64,000 bases of DNA, from NCBI GenBank assembly GCA_004296955.1, contig SCVB01000066.1, forward strand, positions 1-64,000, in the 5' to 3' direction. The DNA comes from Brevundimonas sp. Its GTDB lineage: Bacteria > Pseudomonadota > Alphaproteobacteria > Caulobacterales > Caulobacteraceae. The translations under genes and the position numbers were made by a program. Each line of letters begins with the position of its first letter. Position 1 is the stretch's first letter. The notes under the pieces are model-generated. The model was not told where the DNA came from and ran no database searches. It worked only from the letters and a program-made list of their open reading frames with translations. Below are positions 40,079 through 51,399 of this stretch, one piece after another.

Positions 40079-42172
40079 GTGGATCTCGTGCTTCTCGTCA
40101 CCCTCGGCGTCTTCGCCCCGCTGCTCGGCGCGGCCATCGTCGGCCTGAGCGGCCGGCGACTCGGCGACCTGATTTCAAAGTCGATCACCACCGGTCTGCT
40201 GTTCTTCTCCTGCGCCGTGGCCTGGATCGTGTTCAGCCAATGGACCTGGGGCGGGCTCGAGGCCTTCACGGTCGAGTTGTTCCCCTTCATCAACGTCGGC
40301 GATTTCCAGTCGGTCTGGTCGATCCGCATCGACGCCCTGTCGGCGGTCATGCTGGTCGTGGTCACCAGCGTGTCCTCGCTCGTCCACCTCTACTCGTGGG
40401 GGTATATGGCCGAGGACCCCGACAAGCCGCGCTTCTTCGCCTACCTGTCGCTGTTCACCTTCGCTATGCTGGCGCTGGTCACCGCCGCCGACTTCATGCA
40501 GCTGTTCTTCGGCTGGGAAGGGGTGGGGCTGGCCTCCTATCTGCTGATCGGCTTCTGGTACAAGAAGTCGACCGCCAGCGCCGCCGCCATCAAGGCCTTC
40601 GTGGTCAACCGGGTCGGCGACTTCGGCTTCGCCCTGGGGATCCTGACGGTGTTCTGGATGTTCGGCACGATCCAGTTCGCCGAGCTGTTCCCGATGATCG
40701 CCTCGAAGGCCGGTACGGGCTGGGTCTTCCTCGGCCACACCTGGTCGGCGCTCGACCTCGCCGGCGCCCTGCTGTTCGTCGGCGCCATGGGCAAGTCGGC
40801 CCAGTTCTTCCTGCACACCTGGCTACCGGACGCCATGGAGGGCCCGACGCCCGTGTCGGCCCTGATCCACGCGGCGACCATGGTCACCGCCGGCGTCTAC
40901 ATGGTCTGCCTGCTGTCGCCGATCTATGAATACGCCCCGGTCGCCTCGGCCATTATCGCCCTGACCGGCGCGGTCACGGCCCTGTTCGCGGCGACCGTCG
41001 GTCTGGCCCAGAACGACATCAAGCGGGTCATCGCCTATTCGACCTGTTCGCAGCTCGGCTACATGTTCTTCGCGGCGGGCGTCGGCGCCTACCAGGCGGC
41101 CATGTTCCACCTGTTCACCCACGCCTTCTTCAAGGCTCTGCTGTTCCTCGGCGCCGGCTCGGTGATCCACGGGATGCATCACGAGCAGGACATGCGGAAG
41201 ATGGGCGGGCTGTGGAAGCTGCTGCCGGTCACCTATGCGGTGATGACCATCGGCACCATCGCCATCACCGGCCTAGGAATTCCCGGCGTCGGCGGTCTGG
41301 CGGGCTTCTATTCCAAGGACTCGATCATCGAGAGCGCCTTCGCCTCGTTCGCCAACGGCCATTCGGCCATGGGCCTGTTCGCCTTCTTCGTCGGCATCCT
41401 CGCCGCCGGCCTGACCGCCTATTATTCGTGGCGGCTGGTGTTCATGACTTTCCACAACAAGCCGGTGTGGAAGGATGCGCATCACGACGATCACGCGCAC
41501 GACGACCACGCCTCGCACGCCCAGCTGGAAACCCATGCCGAGCCGATCGCCGACGGTCACGCCGATGGGCATGCGCATGACGATCACGCCCACCATGGCC
41601 CGCTGAAGCCGCATGAGAGCCCGCTGGTGATGCTGGTCCCGCTGCTGCTGCTGTCGGTCGGGGCGATCGCCGCCGGCTTCGCCTTCGCGCCGTATTTCAT
41701 CGGCGACGGCGAGCATGCCTTCTGGCATGGCGCGATCTTCACCGGGCCGGACAATCACGTCCTGCATGAGAGCCATTCGGTCCCGACCTGGGTGAAATGG
41801 TCGCCGCTGATCCTGACGCTGATCGGCACCTTCGCCGCCTTCTGGCTCTATGTGCTGAAGGAAGGCATGGCGCGCCGCATGGCCGACCGGGGCGGGGTGG
41901 TCCACGCCTTCCTCTACAACAAATGGTATTTCGACGAGCTGTATGACGTGGTGTTCGTGAAGGGCGCCAAGGCGGTCGGCGACCTGTTCTGGAAGATCGG
42001 CGATGTGAAGATCATCGACGGCCTCGGCCCGAACGGCGCGGCCTGGGCGTCGCTGAAATCCGCGGCCCGGCTGGCGAAAATTCAGTCCGGCTATGTCTAT
42101 CACTATGCGTTCGTGATGCTGCTCGGCGTGGCCGGTTTCCTCGCCTTCGCCATCTATGCGTGGGGAGCCTGA
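40079..42172 (+). CDS. nuoL: NADH-quinone oxidoreductase subunit L with a His-rich loop
   Basis: A 697-residue antiporter-like proton-pumping subunit with the long lateral helix at its C-terminus. Conserved segments are [40 protein letters not shown] with the key Lys and [20 protein letters not shown], plus a second Lys in [16 protein letters not shown]. Residues about 463-513 form an unusual loop packed with His and Asp (for example [13 protein letters not shown] and [13 protein letters not shown]), which may bind metals. The GTG start at 40079 is two bases after nuoK. Confidence 0.97.
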   Translation: MDLVLLVTLGVFAPLLGAAIVGLSGRRLGDLISKSITTGLLFFSCAVAWIVFSQWTWGGLEAFTVELFPFINVGDFQSVWSIRIDALSAVMLVVVTSVSSLVHLYSWGYMAEDPDKPRFFAYLSLFTFAMLALVTAADFMQLFFGWEGVGLASYLLIGFWYKKSTASAAAIKAFVVNRVGDFGFALGILTVFWMFGTIQFAELFPMIASKAGTGWVFLGHTWSALDLAGALLFVGAMGKSAQFFLHTWLPDAMEGPTPVSALIHAATMVTAGVYMVCLLSPIYEYAPVASAIIALTGAVTALFAATVGLAQNDIKRVIAYSTCSQLGYMFFAAGVGAYQAAMFHLFTHAFFKALLFLGAGSVIHGMHHEQDMRKMGGLWKLLPVTYAVMTIGTIAITGLGIPGVGGLAGFYSKDSIIESAFASFANGHSAMGLFAFFVGILAAGLTAYYSWRLVFMTFHNKPVWKDAHHDDHAHDDHASHAQLETHAEPIADGHADGHAHDDHAHHGPLKPHESPLVMLVPLLLLSVGAIAAGFAFAPYFIGDGEHAFWHGAIFTGPDNHVLHESHSVPTWVKWSPLILTLIGTFAAFWLYVLKEGMARRMADRGGVVHAFLYNKWYFDELYDVVFVKGAKAVGDLFWKIGDVKIIDGLGPNGAAWASLKSAARLAKIQSGYVYHYAFVMLLGVAGFLAFAIYAWGA

Positions 42173-42174
42173 TC

Positions 42175-43662
42175 TTGCCCCAGATCCCCTTCATCCTCAG
42201 CGTCGTCACCTTCCTGCCGCTGGTCGGCGCGGGACTGATCCTGCTCGCGCGCCTGCTCAACAGAGGCGGGGCCGACGGCGCTGCGCGCTGGCTCGCCCTG
42301 CTGACCACGGTCGTGACCCTCGCGGTCTCGGCGGTGCTGGTGGCGACCTTCGATTCCTCGAGCGCCGCCTATCAGTTCGTCGAACGCTATGTCTGGTTCG
42401 CCGGCGCCGAGTACCACATGGGCGTGGACGGCATCTCGATCCTGTTCGTGCTGCTGACGGCCTTCCTGATGCCGATCTGCATCCTCGCCAGCTGGACCAC
42501 GATCAAGGACCGGGTGGTCGATTACATGATCGCCTTCCTGGTGCTGGAGACGCTGGTCATCGGGGTGTTCACCTCGCTGGACCTGTTCCTGTTCTACATC
42601 TTCTTCGAAGGCACCCTGGTGCCGATGTTCATCATCATCGGTGTCTGGGGCGGGGCGAACCGGATCTACGCCTCGTACAAATTCTTCCTCTACACCCTGC
42701 TGGGGTCCGTCCTGATGCTGCTGGCCATGCTGTGGATGGCGACCGAGACGGGCACCACCAGCATTCCGGCGCTCAAGGAATACGCCTTCAGCCCGACGGT
42801 GCAGCCGCTGCTCTGGCTGGCCTTCTTCGCCAGCTTCGCGGTCAAGATGCCGATGTGGCCGGTGCACACCTGGTTGCCCGACGCCCACGTCCAGGCGCCG
42901 ACGGCGGGGTCGGTCATCCTGGCCGGCATCCTGCTGAAGCTGGGCGGCTACGGCTTCATCCTGTTCAACCTGCCCATGTTCCCGCTGGCGTCGCAGATGT
43001 TCGCGCCGATGGTCTTCGCCCTGTCGGTGATCGCCATCGTCTACACCTCGCTGGTCGCCTTCCGGCAGACGGACATGAAGAAGCTGATCGCCTATTCGTC
43101 CGTCGCCCACATGGGCTTCGTGACCATGGGCATCTTCGCCGGCAACGACCAGGGCGTGCAGGGCGCGGTGTTCCAGATGCTGAGCCACGGTTTGATCTCG
43201 GGCGCGCTCTTCCTCTGCGTCGGCGTGGTCTATGACCGGATGCACACCCGGGAGATCGCCCTGTACGGCGGCCTGACGGCGCGGATGCCGTGGTTTGCGG
43301 CCATCTTCATGCTTTTCACCATGGCCAATGTCGGCCTGCCGGGCACTTCGGGCTTCATCGGCGAGATTCTGACCATGGTCGGCATCTATGAGGTCTCGAC
43401 CTGGACGGCGCTGTTCGCCGCCTCGGGTGTGATCTTCTCGGCGGTCTATGCGCTGACGCTGTACCGCAACGTCATGTTCGGCGAGATCACCAATCCGGCG
43501 ATGAAGGCGATCACCGACGTCGACAAGCGCGAACTGCTGATCTTCGCCCCGCTGATCCTCGGCACCCTCTGGCTGGGCGTGCAGCCCGGCCTGGTGCTGG
43601 ACTACACCGCCGCCTCGGTCGAGGCCCTGACGACTGCCTATCGCGCCGCGATCGGCGGGTGA
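42175..43662 (+). CDS. nuoM: NADH-quinone oxidoreductase subunit M
   Basis: A 495-residue antiporter-like proton-pumping subunit with fourteen helices. Conserved segments include [20 protein letters not shown] (with the coupling Glu), [40 protein letters not shown] and [13 protein letters not shown]. The start is probably TTG 42175, with GGGGAG at 42162-42167 just upstream and the nuoL stop at 42170-42172. GTG 42160 is also in frame but has no ribosome binding site and would overlap nuoL by 13 bases. Confidence 0.95.
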   Translation: MPQIPFILSVVTFLPLVGAGLILLARLLNRGGADGAARWLALLTTVVTLAVSAVLVATFDSSSAAYQFVERYVWFAGAEYHMGVDGISILFVLLTAFLMPICILASWTTIKDRVVDYMIAFLVLETLVIGVFTSLDLFLFYIFFEGTLVPMFIIIGVWGGANRIYASYKFFLYTLLGSVLMLLAMLWMATETGTTSIPALKEYAFSPTVQPLLWLAFFASFAVKMPMWPVHTWLPDAHVQAPTAGSVILAGILLKLGGYGFILFNLPMFPLASQMFAPMVFALSVIAIVYTSLVAFRQTDMKKLIAYSSVAHMGFVTMGIFAGNDQGVQGAVFQMLSHGLISGALFLCVGVVYDRMHTREIALYGGLTARMPWFAAIFMLFTMANVGLPGTSGFIGEILTMVGIYEVSTWTALFAASGVIFSAVYALTLYRNVMFGEITNPAMKAITDVDKRELLIFAPLILGTLWLGVQPGLVLDYTAASVEALTTAYRAAIGG

Positions 43663-43666
43663 GACC

Positions 43667-45115
43667 ATGATGCCTGACCTGATCTCCGCCCTTCACCTCT
43701 CGGCTCCGGAAGCGACCCTCGCGGTCGGCGGCCTGGTGCTGCTGATGCTCGGCGCCTTCATGGGCGAGAAGAGCGCGCGCTTCATCTCCATCCTGGCGAT
43801 CGGCCTGCTGGTCGCCGCCACGGCGGTGACCGTGACCGGCCCGCTGGGCCAGGCCTTCAACGGCGCCTATGTCGCCGATCCGCTGGCCGTGTACGGCAAG
43901 GCCCTGATCTTCCTGTCCAGCGCCGTGGCCATCGTGCTGGGCGACGGATGGATGCGCCGCGCTCGGATCGCGAAATTCGAATACCCGATCCTGATCGTGC
44001 TGGCCTCGGCCGGCATGGGGATGATGGCCTCGTCGGGCGACCTGATCTCCCTCTATGTCGGCATCGAGTTGCATTCGCTGGCCCTCTATGTGCTGGCCGC
44101 CTTCCACCGCGACGACCTGAAGGCGTCCGAGGCGGGGCTGAAGTATTTCGTCCTGGGCGCCCTGTCGTCGGGCCTGCTGCTGTACGGCGCCAGCCTGATC
44201 TACGGCTTCACCGGCTCGATGCGGTTCGACGAGATCGCCGCCTACGCGGCCGCCAACCAATCGACGGGCCTGATCTTCGGTCTGGTGTTCCTGATCTGCG
44301 GCCTGGCCTTCAAGGTCTCGGCCGCGCCGTTCCACATGTGGACGCCCGACGTCTACGAGGGCGCGCCGACCCCGGTCGTGGCCCTGTTCGCCACCGCGCC
44401 CAAGGTCGCGGCCATGGTGCTGATCGCGCGCACGCTGGAAGGCGCCTTCGCCGGCTCGCACGACCAGTGGGCCCAGGTGCTGATCCTGATCTCGCTGATC
44501 AGCTTCGCCGTCGGGGCGTTCGGCGGTCTGGTGCAGAAGGATCTGCAGCGGCTGCTGGCCTATTCGTCGATCGCGAACATCGGCTACGCCCTGCTGGGCA
44601 TCGCGGCCGGAACGACCCTGGGGGTCAAGGCCATGCTGGTGTTCATGACCCTGTACGTCATCGACCAGTTCGGCTTCTTCGCCATCCTGCTGTCGCTGTC
44701 GCGGGGCGGCAAGCCGGTGCGGCGGATCGCCGATCTGGCCGGGCTGCGCAAGGACAAGCCGATCACGGCCATTGCGCTGACCGCGCTGTCGCTGTCGGTC
44801 CTCGGCATGCCGCCGCTGGCGGGCTTCTGGGCCAAATTCTATGTCTTCGGGGCCGCCGCCGACGCCGGCTACTGGATGGTCGGCGCCGCCGGTCTGGTGG
44901 CCTCGGTGGTGGCCGGATTCTACTATCTGCGGATCATCAAGCTGATGTGGTTCGACGCGACGCCGGAGGGGCTGGAGCCGACCGATCGCTCGCCGGTCGA
45001 GGCCCGGACCATCGCCTGGGCCTCGGCGGCCTTCGCCTTCCCGCTGGTCATCGTCGCCATCGGCTGGATCGACCATTTCGCCGCCATCGCCGCGACCGGC
45101 TTCGGAGCCGGGTAG
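43667..45115 (+). CDS. nuoN: NADH-quinone oxidoreductase subunit N
   Basis: A 482-residue antiporter-like proton-pumping subunit and the last nuo gene here. Landmarks are SLYVGIELHSLALYVLAAFH with its conserved Glu, LKYFVLGALSSGLLLYGASL, FKVSAAPFHMWTPDVYEGAP with the key Lys, and LLAYSSIANIGYALLG. A second ATG directly follows the first (43670) and either may be used. It is followed six bases later by birA, so transcription may continue. Confidence 0.96.
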   Translation: MMPDLISALHLSAPEATLAVGGLVLLMLGAFMGEKSARFISILAIGLLVAATAVTVTGPLGQAFNGAYVADPLAVYGKALIFLSSAVAIVLGDGWMRRARIAKFEYPILIVLASAGMGMMASSGDLISLYVGIELHSLALYVLAAFHRDDLKASEAGLKYFVLGALSSGLLLYGASLIYGFTGSMRFDEIAAYAAANQSTGLIFGLVFLICGLAFKVSAAPFHMWTPDVYEGAPTPVVALFATAPKVAAMVLIARTLEGAFAGSHDQWAQVLILISLISFAVGAFGGLVQKDLQRLLAYSSIANIGYALLGIAAGTTLGVKAMLVFMTLYVIDQFGFFAILLSLSRGGKPVRRIADLAGLRKDKPITAIALTALSLSVLGMPPLAGFWAKFYVFGAAADAGYWMVGAAGLVASVVAGFYYLRIIKLMWFDATPEGLEPTDRSPVEARTIAWASAAFAFPLVIVAIGWIDHFAAIAATGFGAG

Positions 45116-45121
45116 GGGCGG

Positions 45122-45871
45122 ATGCCCGCCGCTCCCATCCTGCTGCTCGACCAGACCGATTCGACCAACGCGGAAGCCCGCCGTCGCGCGGAGGCGGGCG
45201 AGACCGGGCCGCTGTGGATCGTGGCGCGCCGCCAGTCCGGAGGCCGGGGACGCCGTGGCCGGCAATGGGAAAGCCAGGACGGAAACCTGTTCTCCACCCT
45301 GCTCCAGGTGACGCAAAAATCGCCCGCCGAGGCGGCGCAGGTGACCTTTGTGGCGGCCCTGGCCGTGGCCGACCTGCTGGACGGCTGGGCGCCGCCGTCG
45401 CTGGTGACGATCAAATGGCCCAATGACGTGATGCTCGCCGGAGACAAGGCCTCGGGCGTGCTGGTCGAGTCCGGGACGCACGAAGGCGGCGGCCTGTGGC
45501 TGGCGGTCGGGATCGGGGTCAATCTGGCGTCCGCGCCCATGGGGACCGAGCGGCCGGCGACGGCGCTGGTCCATCACCTGCGCGGCGATGTGACGGCGCC
45601 GCCGTCGGTCGAGGTCGCCGCGGCCCGGCTGGCCGAGGCCTTCGATGTCTGGATGACGCGCTGGGAGACGTTGGGCTTCCAGCCGATCCTCGACGCCTGG
45701 CGGGCGCGGACGACAGGGCTGGAGGGGCCGGCCACAGCCCGGCTCGGCCGCGAGACGGTCGAGGGCCGGGCCGAGGGCGTAGCGCCCGACGGCGCGCTGA
45801 AACTGAGGCTGGCGGACGGGAGCCTGCGGCTGATCTCCGCCGGGGACGTCTTCTTCGGGGAGGCCGCGTGA
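45122..45871 (+). CDS. birA: Biotin--[acetyl-CoA-carboxylase] ligase, catalytic form
   Basis: A 249-residue enzyme that attaches biotin to the carboxyl carrier protein of acetyl-CoA carboxylase through biotinyl-AMP. The ATP/biotin loop is [20 protein letters not shown]. The catalytic Lys/Asn-Asp segment is [22 protein letters not shown]-terminal SH3-like domain ([14 protein letters not shown]) follows. The N-terminal DNA-binding domain of E. coli BirA is absent, so this form should not repress biotin genes. Its end overlaps the coaX start. Confidence 0.93.
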   Translation: MPAAPILLLDQTDSTNAEARRRAEAGETGPLWIVARRQSGGRGRRGRQWESQDGNLFSTLLQVTQKSPAEAAQVTFVAALAVADLLDGWAPPSLVTIKWPNDVMLAGDKASGVLVESGTHEGGGLWLAVGIGVNLASAPMGTERPATALVHHLRGDVTAPPSVEVAAARLAEAFDVWMTRWETLGFQPILDAWRARTTGLEGPATARLGRETVEGRAEGVAPDGALKLRLADGSLRLISAGDVFFGEAA

Positions 45872-46638
45872 TGCTGCTGGCGATCGAGCAGGGCAACACC
45901 AATACGCTGTTCGCGGTCCATGACGGCGCGGACTGGATCGCCCAGTGGCGCACCGCCACCGAGAGCAGCCGTACGGCCGACGAATACGCCGTCTGGCTGA
46001 GCCAGCTGCTGGCCATGCGGGGCCTGTCGATCGGCCAGCTGGACGCCTGCATCATATCCAGCGTCGTGCCGCAGTCGATCTTCAACCTGCGCAACCTGGC
46101 GCGCCGCTATCTGACGGTCGAGCCGCTGGTGATCGGCGACAATGTCGAGCTGGGCATGACGGCGCGGATCGCCAAGCCGAGCGAGGCGGGCGCGGACCGG
46201 CTGGTCAACGCCATCGGGGCGCATCTGGTCTATCCGGGCGATCTGATCGTCATCGACAGCGGCACGGCCACCACCTTCGACGTGATCGCGGCCGACGGCG
46301 CCTTCGAGGGCGGCGCCATCGCGCCCGGCATCAATCTGAGCCTTCAGGCCCTGCATGAGGCGGCGGCCATGCTGCCGCGCATCGCCATCCAGCGGCCCGA
46401 CCGGGTGATCGGCAAGGACACCGTCTCCAACATGCAGTCCGGCGTCTTCTGGGGCTATGTCGCCCTGATCGAGGGCATGGTCGCACGCATAAAGGCGGAG
46501 TGGGGAAAACCCATGACCGTGATTGGAACGGGCGGCGTCGCCAGCCTGTTTGAAGGCGCAACTGACTCAATCGACCGGTTCGATCCGGACCTGACTATCC
46601 GCGGCCTGCTCGAAATCTGGCGGCGGAACACCATCTAA
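45871..46638 (+). CDS. coaX: Type III pantothenate kinase
   Basis: A 255-residue ASKHA-fold kinase making 4'-phosphopantothenate, the first committed step of coenzyme A synthesis. The N-terminal phosphate loop is [15 protein letters not shown], with Glu where many CoaX proteins have Asp. The pantothenate/Asp segment is [12 protein letters not shown] and the second nucleotide motif is [13 protein letters not shown], followed by [14 protein letters not shown] 45871 overlaps the birA stop. Type III enzymes are not inhibited by CoA. Confidence 0.94.
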   Translation: MLLAIEQGNTNTLFAVHDGADWIAQWRTATESSRTADEYAVWLSQLLAMRGLSIGQLDACIISSVVPQSIFNLRNLARRYLTVEPLVIGDNVELGMTARIAKPSEAGADRLVNAIGAHLVYPGDLIVIDSGTATTFDVIAADGAFEGGAIAPGINLSLQALHEAAAMLPRIAIQRPDRVIGKDTVSNMQSGVFWGYVALIEGMVARIKAEWGKPMTVIGTGGVASLFEGATDSIDRFDPDLTIRGLLEIWRRNTI

Positions 46639-46645
46639 AGGACGC

Positions 46646-48319
46646 ATGAAAAAGAAAACCAACGACGAACTCGTCTTCCTGCCGCTGGGCGGGTCGGGCG
46701 AGATCGGTATGAATCTGAATCTGTACGGCTACGGCCCCGAGGCGAACCGCGAGTGGATCGTGGTCGACGTGGGCGTGACCTTCGGCGACCTGTCGACGCC
46801 CGGCGTCGACGTGATCGTGCCCGACCCCGCCTTCCTCGAGGGCGAGACCATCCGCGGCATCGTCCTGACCCACGCGCACGAGGACCATATCGGCGCCCTC
46901 GGCTGGCTGTGGTCGCGGATGAAGGCGCCGCTCTACGCCACGCCGTTCACCGCCTTCCTCATCCGCGAGAAGCTGCGCGAGGCGGGAATTCTCGACCAGG
47001 TCAAGATCATCGAGGTGCCGCTGGGCGGGACCATCGATCTCGGGCCGTTCACGGTCGACTTCATCACCATGACCCATTCGATCGCCGAGCCGAACGGCCT
47101 GGCGATCCGCACCCCGCTGGGCACGGTGCTGCATACCGGCGACTGGAAGATCGACGATGAGCCGATCGTCGGCGAAGTCACCGATTCCGGCGCCATCAGC
47201 CGCCTCGGCGACGAGGGCGTGCTGGCCATGGTCTGCGATTCCACCAACGTCTTCGTCGAGGGATCGGCGGGGTCGGAAGGCGGGGTTCGCGACGCCCTGG
47301 CCGCCCTGATCGGCGGCCTGAAGGGCCGCATCGCCGTCGGCTGCTTCGCCTCGAACGTGGCCCGGATGGACAGCGTCATCCGCGCCGCCGAGGCCGCCGG
47401 GCGACGCGTGTCGCTGGCCGGCCGGTCGATGCACCGGATCACCTCGGCGGCCAAACACGTCGGCATGATGCAGGACATCAAACCCTTCCTGTCGGAACAG
47501 GAGGCCCGAGTCTGGCCGGCCGACGAGATCCTGTATCTGTGCACCGGCAGCCAGGGCGAGGCCCGCGCGGCCCTGTCCCGGGTGGCCGAGGGCACCCACC
47601 CCTACATCAAGCTGAGCAAGGGTGATCACTGCATCTTCTCGTCGCGGGTCATCCCCGGCAATGAGCTGTCGATCGGCCGGCTGCAGGACAAGCTGACCGA
47701 CCGCGGCGTGCGCATCTACACCGAGAAGGACCACCCGGGCATCCACGTCTCCGGCCATCCGTGCCGCGAGGAGCTGCGCCAGATGTACGCCTGGGCCCGG
47801 CCCCGGATCGCCGTGCCGACCCACGGCATGCGCCGGCATCTGGCCGAACACGCCAATCTGGCGAAGGACATCGGCGTTCCCGAAACGGTGACGCCGCGCA
47901 ACGGCGACATGGTTCGACTGGCCCCCGGGCCGGCCGCGATCATCGACGAGGTGCCGAGCGGGCGGCTGTACGTGGACGGCGGGCGGCTGGTCACCGAACA
48001 GGGCGAGGCCCTGCACGAGCGCCGTCACGCCTCGACCAACGGGGTACTGATCGTCAGCTTCGCCATGGACCGGCGCGGCAAGATCGTCAGCGATATCGAT
48101 GTGCGCGCCATCGGCCTGCCGGGCGACGCGCAATCGCCGCTGGGCGACGCGCTCGACGACCTGGCGGAACGGGCCGAACAGGCGGTGATGAAGCTGAAGG
48201 GCCCGGCGCTGGAGGACGAGATGGTCATCGAACAGGCCGTCTCGCGCGCCCTGAAGAAGGCCAGCCAGCAGATCTGGGACCGGCGGCCGATCGTCGAGAC
48301 CATCATCCTGAGGCTGTGA
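46646..48319 (+). CDS. rnj: Ribonuclease J
   Basis: A 557-residue metallo-beta-lactamase/beta-CASP ribonuclease with 5'-3' exonuclease and endonuclease activity in mRNA decay and rRNA maturation. The zinc motif HxHxDH is at 76-81 ([13 protein letters not shown]). Later segments include [55 protein letters not shown] and PTHGMRRHL. The gene follows coaX by seven bases and its Lys-rich start ([16 protein letters not shown]) is typical. Many alphaproteobacteria encode RNase J. Confidence 0.95.
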   Translation: MKKKTNDELVFLPLGGSGEIGMNLNLYGYGPEANREWIVVDVGVTFGDLSTPGVDVIVPDPAFLEGETIRGIVLTHAHEDHIGALGWLWSRMKAPLYATPFTAFLIREKLREAGILDQVKIIEVPLGGTIDLGPFTVDFITMTHSIAEPNGLAIRTPLGTVLHTGDWKIDDEPIVGEVTDSGAISRLGDEGVLAMVCDSTNVFVEGSAGSEGGVRDALAALIGGLKGRIAVGCFASNVARMDSVIRAAEAAGRRVSLAGRSMHRITSAAKHVGMMQDIKPFLSEQEARVWPADEILYLCTGSQGEARAALSRVAEGTHPYIKLSKGDHCIFSSRVIPGNELSIGRLQDKLTDRGVRIYTEKDHPGIHVSGHPCREELRQMYAWARPRIAVPTHGMRRHLAEHANLAKDIGVPETVTPRNGDMVRLAPGPAAIIDEVPSGRLYVDGGRLVTEQGEALHERRHASTNGVLIVSFAMDRRGKIVSDIDVRAIGLPGDAQSPLGDALDDLAERAEQAVMKLKGPALEDEMVIEQAVSRALKKASQQIWDRRPIVETIILRL

Positions 48320-48329
48320 TCCCCTGGCG

Positions 48330-48363
48330 CCGTCATCCCCCGCGTCAGCGCAGGGGATGACGG
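48330..48363. repeat. Palindromic repeat between rnj and pyrH
   Basis: CCGTCATCCCC (48330-48340) pairs perfectly with GGGGATGACGG (48353-48363) around a 12-base loop. The CGTCATCCCC...GGGGATGACG form is a common type of intergenic palindrome in alphaproteobacteria. No T-run follows, so it may stabilise the rnj mRNA end rather than terminate. It lies 11 bases after the rnj stop. Confidence 0.7.
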
Positions 48364-48452
48364 ATTCGGGACGTTGGAATGCTGCGTTGCCCTTTGAACC
48401 AGCCACGCGGCCTCCGTATAAGGAGCCGAATCCCCCGCCCCAAGGACGACCC

Positions 48453-49193
48453 ATGCCCGACGCCCCGCCCGAGTTTCTCTACAAGCGCGTCCTGCTGAAG
48501 GTCTCGGGCGAGGTGCTGATGGGCGACCAGCCCTATGGCATCGACATGAAGACCGTCTCTGTCGTGGCCCAGGCCGTGGCCGATGTGGCGCGCGAGGGCG
48601 TGGAGATCTGCCTGGTTATCGGCGGCGGCAACATCTTCCGGGGGCTGAGCAAGGCCGCGGGCGACATGGAGCGAGCCACCGCCGACTACATGGGCATGCT
48701 GGCCACCGTGATGAACGCCCTGGCCATGCAGGCGGCGCTGGAGAAGATCGGCGTCCAGACCCGGGTGCAGAGCGCCCTGACCATGAACGCCGTGGCCGAG
48801 CCCTATGTCCGCCGCCGCGCCCTGCGGCATCTCGAGAAGGGACGGGTGGTGATCTTCGCCGCCGGCGTCGGCGCGCCGTTCTTCACCACCGACTCGGGAG
48901 CTGCCCTGCGCGCCGCCGAAATGGGCTGCGACGCCCTGCTGAAGGGCACCAGCGTGGACGGCGTCTATACCGCCGATCCCAAGAAAGACCCGGCCGCGAC
49001 GCGGTATGAAGCCCTGACCTATCACGATGTGCTGGCCAAGGACCTGAAGGTCATGGACGCCTCGGCCATCGCCCTGATGCGTGACTCGGGCATTCCGATC
49101 GTGGTTTTCTCGATCCGGGAAGACAATTCGCTGCGTCGGACGTTGACGGGGGAGGGGACCTTTACGGTCATCTCGTCCAAAAAGGCCGCCTGA
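48453..49193 (+). CDS. pyrH: UMP kinase
   Basis: A 246-residue hexameric kinase making UDP from UMP. Family segments are [16 protein letters not shown] at the N-terminus, [46 protein letters not shown] and [28 protein letters not shown] at 48453 is the chosen start. The in-frame start at 48357 lies in the palindrome upstream and adds an unconserved Pro-rich leader. It heads the run pyrH-frr-uppS-cdsA-dxr-rseP-bamA, an order common in proteobacteria. Confidence 0.96.
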   Translation: MPDAPPEFLYKRVLLKVSGEVLMGDQPYGIDMKTVSVVAQAVADVAREGVEICLVIGGGNIFRGLSKAAGDMERATADYMGMLATVMNALAMQAALEKIGVQTRVQSALTMNAVAEPYVRRRALRHLEKGRVVIFAAGVGAPFFTTDSGAALRAAEMGCDALLKGTSVDGVYTADPKKDPAATRYEALTYHDVLAKDLKVMDASAIALMRDSGIPIVVFSIREDNSLRRTLTGEGTFTVISSKKAA

Positions 49194-49228
49194 GCCGCCA
49201 AAGCCAAGAAAACGCGAGAGAAACGACC

Positions 49229-49786
49229 ATGGCCAAGCCCGATCTGAAGACCTACCGCGACCGCATGGACAAGTCCGTGGCCGCCCTGAAGGAAGAGTTC
49301 AATGGCCTGCGCACCGGCCGCGCCAACGTCGGCCTGCTGGATCCGGTGCAGGTCCAGGCCTACGGCTCCAACGCGCCGCTGAACTCGGTCGCCGCCATCA
49401 GCGTGCCCGAGCCGCGGATGATCTCGGTCAACGTCTGGGACAAGTCGATGGTCGGGCCGGTCGAGAAGGCCATCCGCGCCGCCGGCCTCGGCCTCAACCC
49501 CATCGTCGACGGGCAGACCCTGCGCATCCCGGTGCCGCCGCTGACGGAGGAGCGCCGCAAGGATCTGGCCAAATTGGCCGGCAAATACACCGAGCAGCAG
49601 AAGATCGCCGTTCGCAACGTCCGCCGCGACGCCAATGAGGATCTCAAGAAGGCCGAGAAGGCCGGCGAGATCAGCCAGGACGAGCAGAAGAAGATGGAAA
49701 CCGAGGTCCAGAAGGACACGGACGCGGCCATCAAGCGCATTGACGAGGCCCTGAGGGCCAAGGAAGTTGAGATCATGCAGGTTTGA
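49229..49786 (+). CDS. frr: Ribosome recycling factor
   Basis: A 185-residue L-shaped protein that splits post-termination ribosomes with EF-G. The three-helix domain starts [20 protein letters not shown] with [12 protein letters not shown]. The hinge and second domain contain [20 protein letters not shown] and [20 protein letters not shown]. Length equals the E. coli protein. It is 35 bases downstream of pyrH. Confidence 0.97.
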   Translation: MAKPDLKTYRDRMDKSVAALKEEFNGLRTGRANVGLLDPVQVQAYGSNAPLNSVAAISVPEPRMISVNVWDKSMVGPVEKAIRAAGLGLNPIVDGQTLRIPVPPLTEERRKDLAKLAGKYTEQQKIAVRNVRRDANEDLKKAEKAGEISQDEQKKMETEVQKDTDAAIKRIDEALRAKEVEIMQV

Positions 49787-49816
49787 CGGCGCGATTTGCC
49801 GTAGGATACGCGTCGC

Positions 49817-50584
49817 ATGCCCGCCGAGCCCCCTCATTCCGCGCCGACTGACGGACCGCGCCACGTCGCCGTGATCATGGACGGCAATGGTCGCTGGGCC
49901 GCGGCCCGCGGCCTGCCGCGGGCCATGGGCCATCGCGAGGGCGTCAAGGCGCTGAAGCGGACCGTGCAGGCCGCGCCCCGCTTCGGCATCCGCTGTCTGA
50001 CCGTGTTCGGCTTCTCGACCGAGAACTGGAGCCGCCCGCCGGACGAGGTCTCCGACCTCATGGGCCTGGTCCGCTCCTATGTCGCCAGCGACCTTCGGCG
50101 GCTCGAACGCGCGGGCGTCCGGGTCCGGGTGCTGGGACGCCGCGCGGGGCTGCCGGCCGACATCGTCGCCATCATCGACCATGCCGAGGCGACGACGGCG
50201 CACAACGACAAATTCCTGCTCCAGGTCGCTTTCAACTACGGCGGCCGGGCTGACATCGTCGATGCGGCGCAGCGCCATGTCGAGGCTGTGCTGGCCGGCC
50301 GGGCCACGGGGCCGCTGGACGAGGAGGCCCTCGGTCTCGGCCTGTCCACGGCGGGGTCGCCGCCGGTCGATGTGATCGTGCGCACCTCGGGCGAACAGCG
50401 ACTGTCCAACTTCCTGCTCTGGGAAGCCGCCTATGCCGAGCTGGTCTACCAGAATGTGCTCTGGCCGGACTATGGCGAGGACGGTCTGGCGGACGTGGTC
50501 GAACAATATCGCAATCGCGATCGACGCTTCGGCGGCCGGACGGCGCCCGTCGAGGCCGCCGCGCCCGCCCTTGCGGCCGGCTGA
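49817..50584 (+). CDS. uppS: Undecaprenyl diphosphate synthase (isoprenyl transferase)
   Basis: A 255-residue cis-prenyltransferase making the C55 lipid carrier for peptidoglycan and polysaccharide synthesis. The catalytic Asp lies in [20 protein letters not shown], followed by [13 protein letters not shown] and [18 protein letters not shown]. The C-terminal part contains [20 protein letters not shown] and WPDYGEDGL. It begins 30 bases after frr and overlaps cdsA by one base. Confidence 0.96.
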   Translation: MPAEPPHSAPTDGPRHVAVIMDGNGRWAAARGLPRAMGHREGVKALKRTVQAAPRFGIRCLTVFGFSTENWSRPPDEVSDLMGLVRSYVASDLRRLERAGVRVRVLGRRAGLPADIVAIIDHAEATTAHNDKFLLQVAFNYGGRADIVDAAQRHVEAVLAGRATGPLDEEALGLGLSTAGSPPVDVIVRTSGEQRLSNFLLWEAAYAELVYQNVLWPDYGEDGLADVVEQYRNRDRRFGGRTAPVEAAAPALAAG

Positions 50585-51399
50585 TGGCGTTCAGGGCCAG
50601 CGACATCGGCCTCAGGGCCGCATCGGCCATCGTGCTGGCGCCCGCGGCGGTGCTGGCCATCTGGGCCGGCGGTCTGTGGTTCCTCGCCCTGATGTTGCTG
50701 GCCAGCGCCCTGCTGGCCGCCGAATGGGCGATGATGAGCGCGGCGAAGGCATGGCGGGTCATGGCCGGGGCGGTGGCCTTCGGCCTGGTCGCCGGCGTCG
50801 TGGCCGCGCACGCGGGCCAGCTTTCGCTCGCCCTCGTCATGCTGGTGTTCGGGGCCGTGGCCGCCGGCCTGTTCGCGCGCAATCGGGGCCAGGAGGCGCT
50901 CGACGCCGCCTATGGCGTGCTCTACCTCGGCTGGCCGGCGGTGCTGCTGATCTGGCTGAGGGACGTCGACACCCAGAGCGGACTGGCATGGACCGTGTCC
51001 GCCTTCGTCATCGCCTGGGCCTCGGACATCATGGCCTATCTGGTCGGCAGCCTGGTCGGCGGGCCCAAGCTGTGGCCCCGGTTCTCGCCGAACAAAACCT
51101 GGTCGGGCTTCATCGGCGGACTGGGCGCCGGCACGGTCGCGGGAGCTCTCCTGGGCCAATTCCTCGACATGGGAATCGGCCCCTGGTGGGGCGGGGCGCT
51201 GGGACTGGCGGCGGCGCTGGCCACCATGGCCGGGGACCTGTGGGAGTCGGCGTTGAAGCGGCGCTATGGCGTCAAGGACGCCGGCAAGCTGATCCCGGGC
51301 CACGGCGGCCTGCTGGACCGGGTCGACGGTCTGATGTTCGCGGTCGTGGTGGTGGCCTGCGGGCGGCTGGTCGTCGGCCTGATGGGCGGCGCGGCATGA
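50584..51399 (+). CDS. cdsA: Phosphatidate cytidylyltransferase
   Basis: A 271-residue polytopic membrane enzyme making CDP-diacylglycerol, the precursor of all major phospholipids. The C-terminal signature is present: [20 protein letters not shown] then [16 protein letters not shown]. The metal-binding segment [20 protein letters not shown] and [12 protein letters not shown] precede it. Hydrophobicity suggests six to eight helices. It overlaps uppS (TGATG) and dxr (ATGA). Confidence 0.95.
   Translation: MAFRASDIGLRAASAIVLAPAAVLAIWAGGLWFLALMLLASALLAAEWAMMSAAKAWRVMAGAVAFGLVAGVVAAHAGQLSLALVMLVFGAVAAGLFARNRGQEALDAAYGVLYLGWPAVLLIWLRDVDTQSGLAWTVSAFVIAWASDIMAYLVGSLVGGPKLWPRFSPNKTWSGFIGGLGAGTVAGALLGQFLDMGIGPWWGGALGLAAALATMAGDLWESALKRRYGVKDAGKLIPGHGGLLDRVDGLMFAVVVVACGRLVVGLMGGAA

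Noticed and set aside
41467-41617. Tandem DNA repeat in nuoL
   Set aside because: The CAC/GAC/CAT pattern reflects the His/Asp-rich coding loop; there is no regular unit length at DNA level.
43511-45577. Minus-strand open frame of 688 codons antisense to nuoM, nuoN and birA
   Set aside because: It crosses three clear genes and reads as Arg/Gly/Gln/His-rich shadow sequence without domains. Similar long antisense frames over nuoD, nuoG/H, rnj and bamA were rejected for the same reason.
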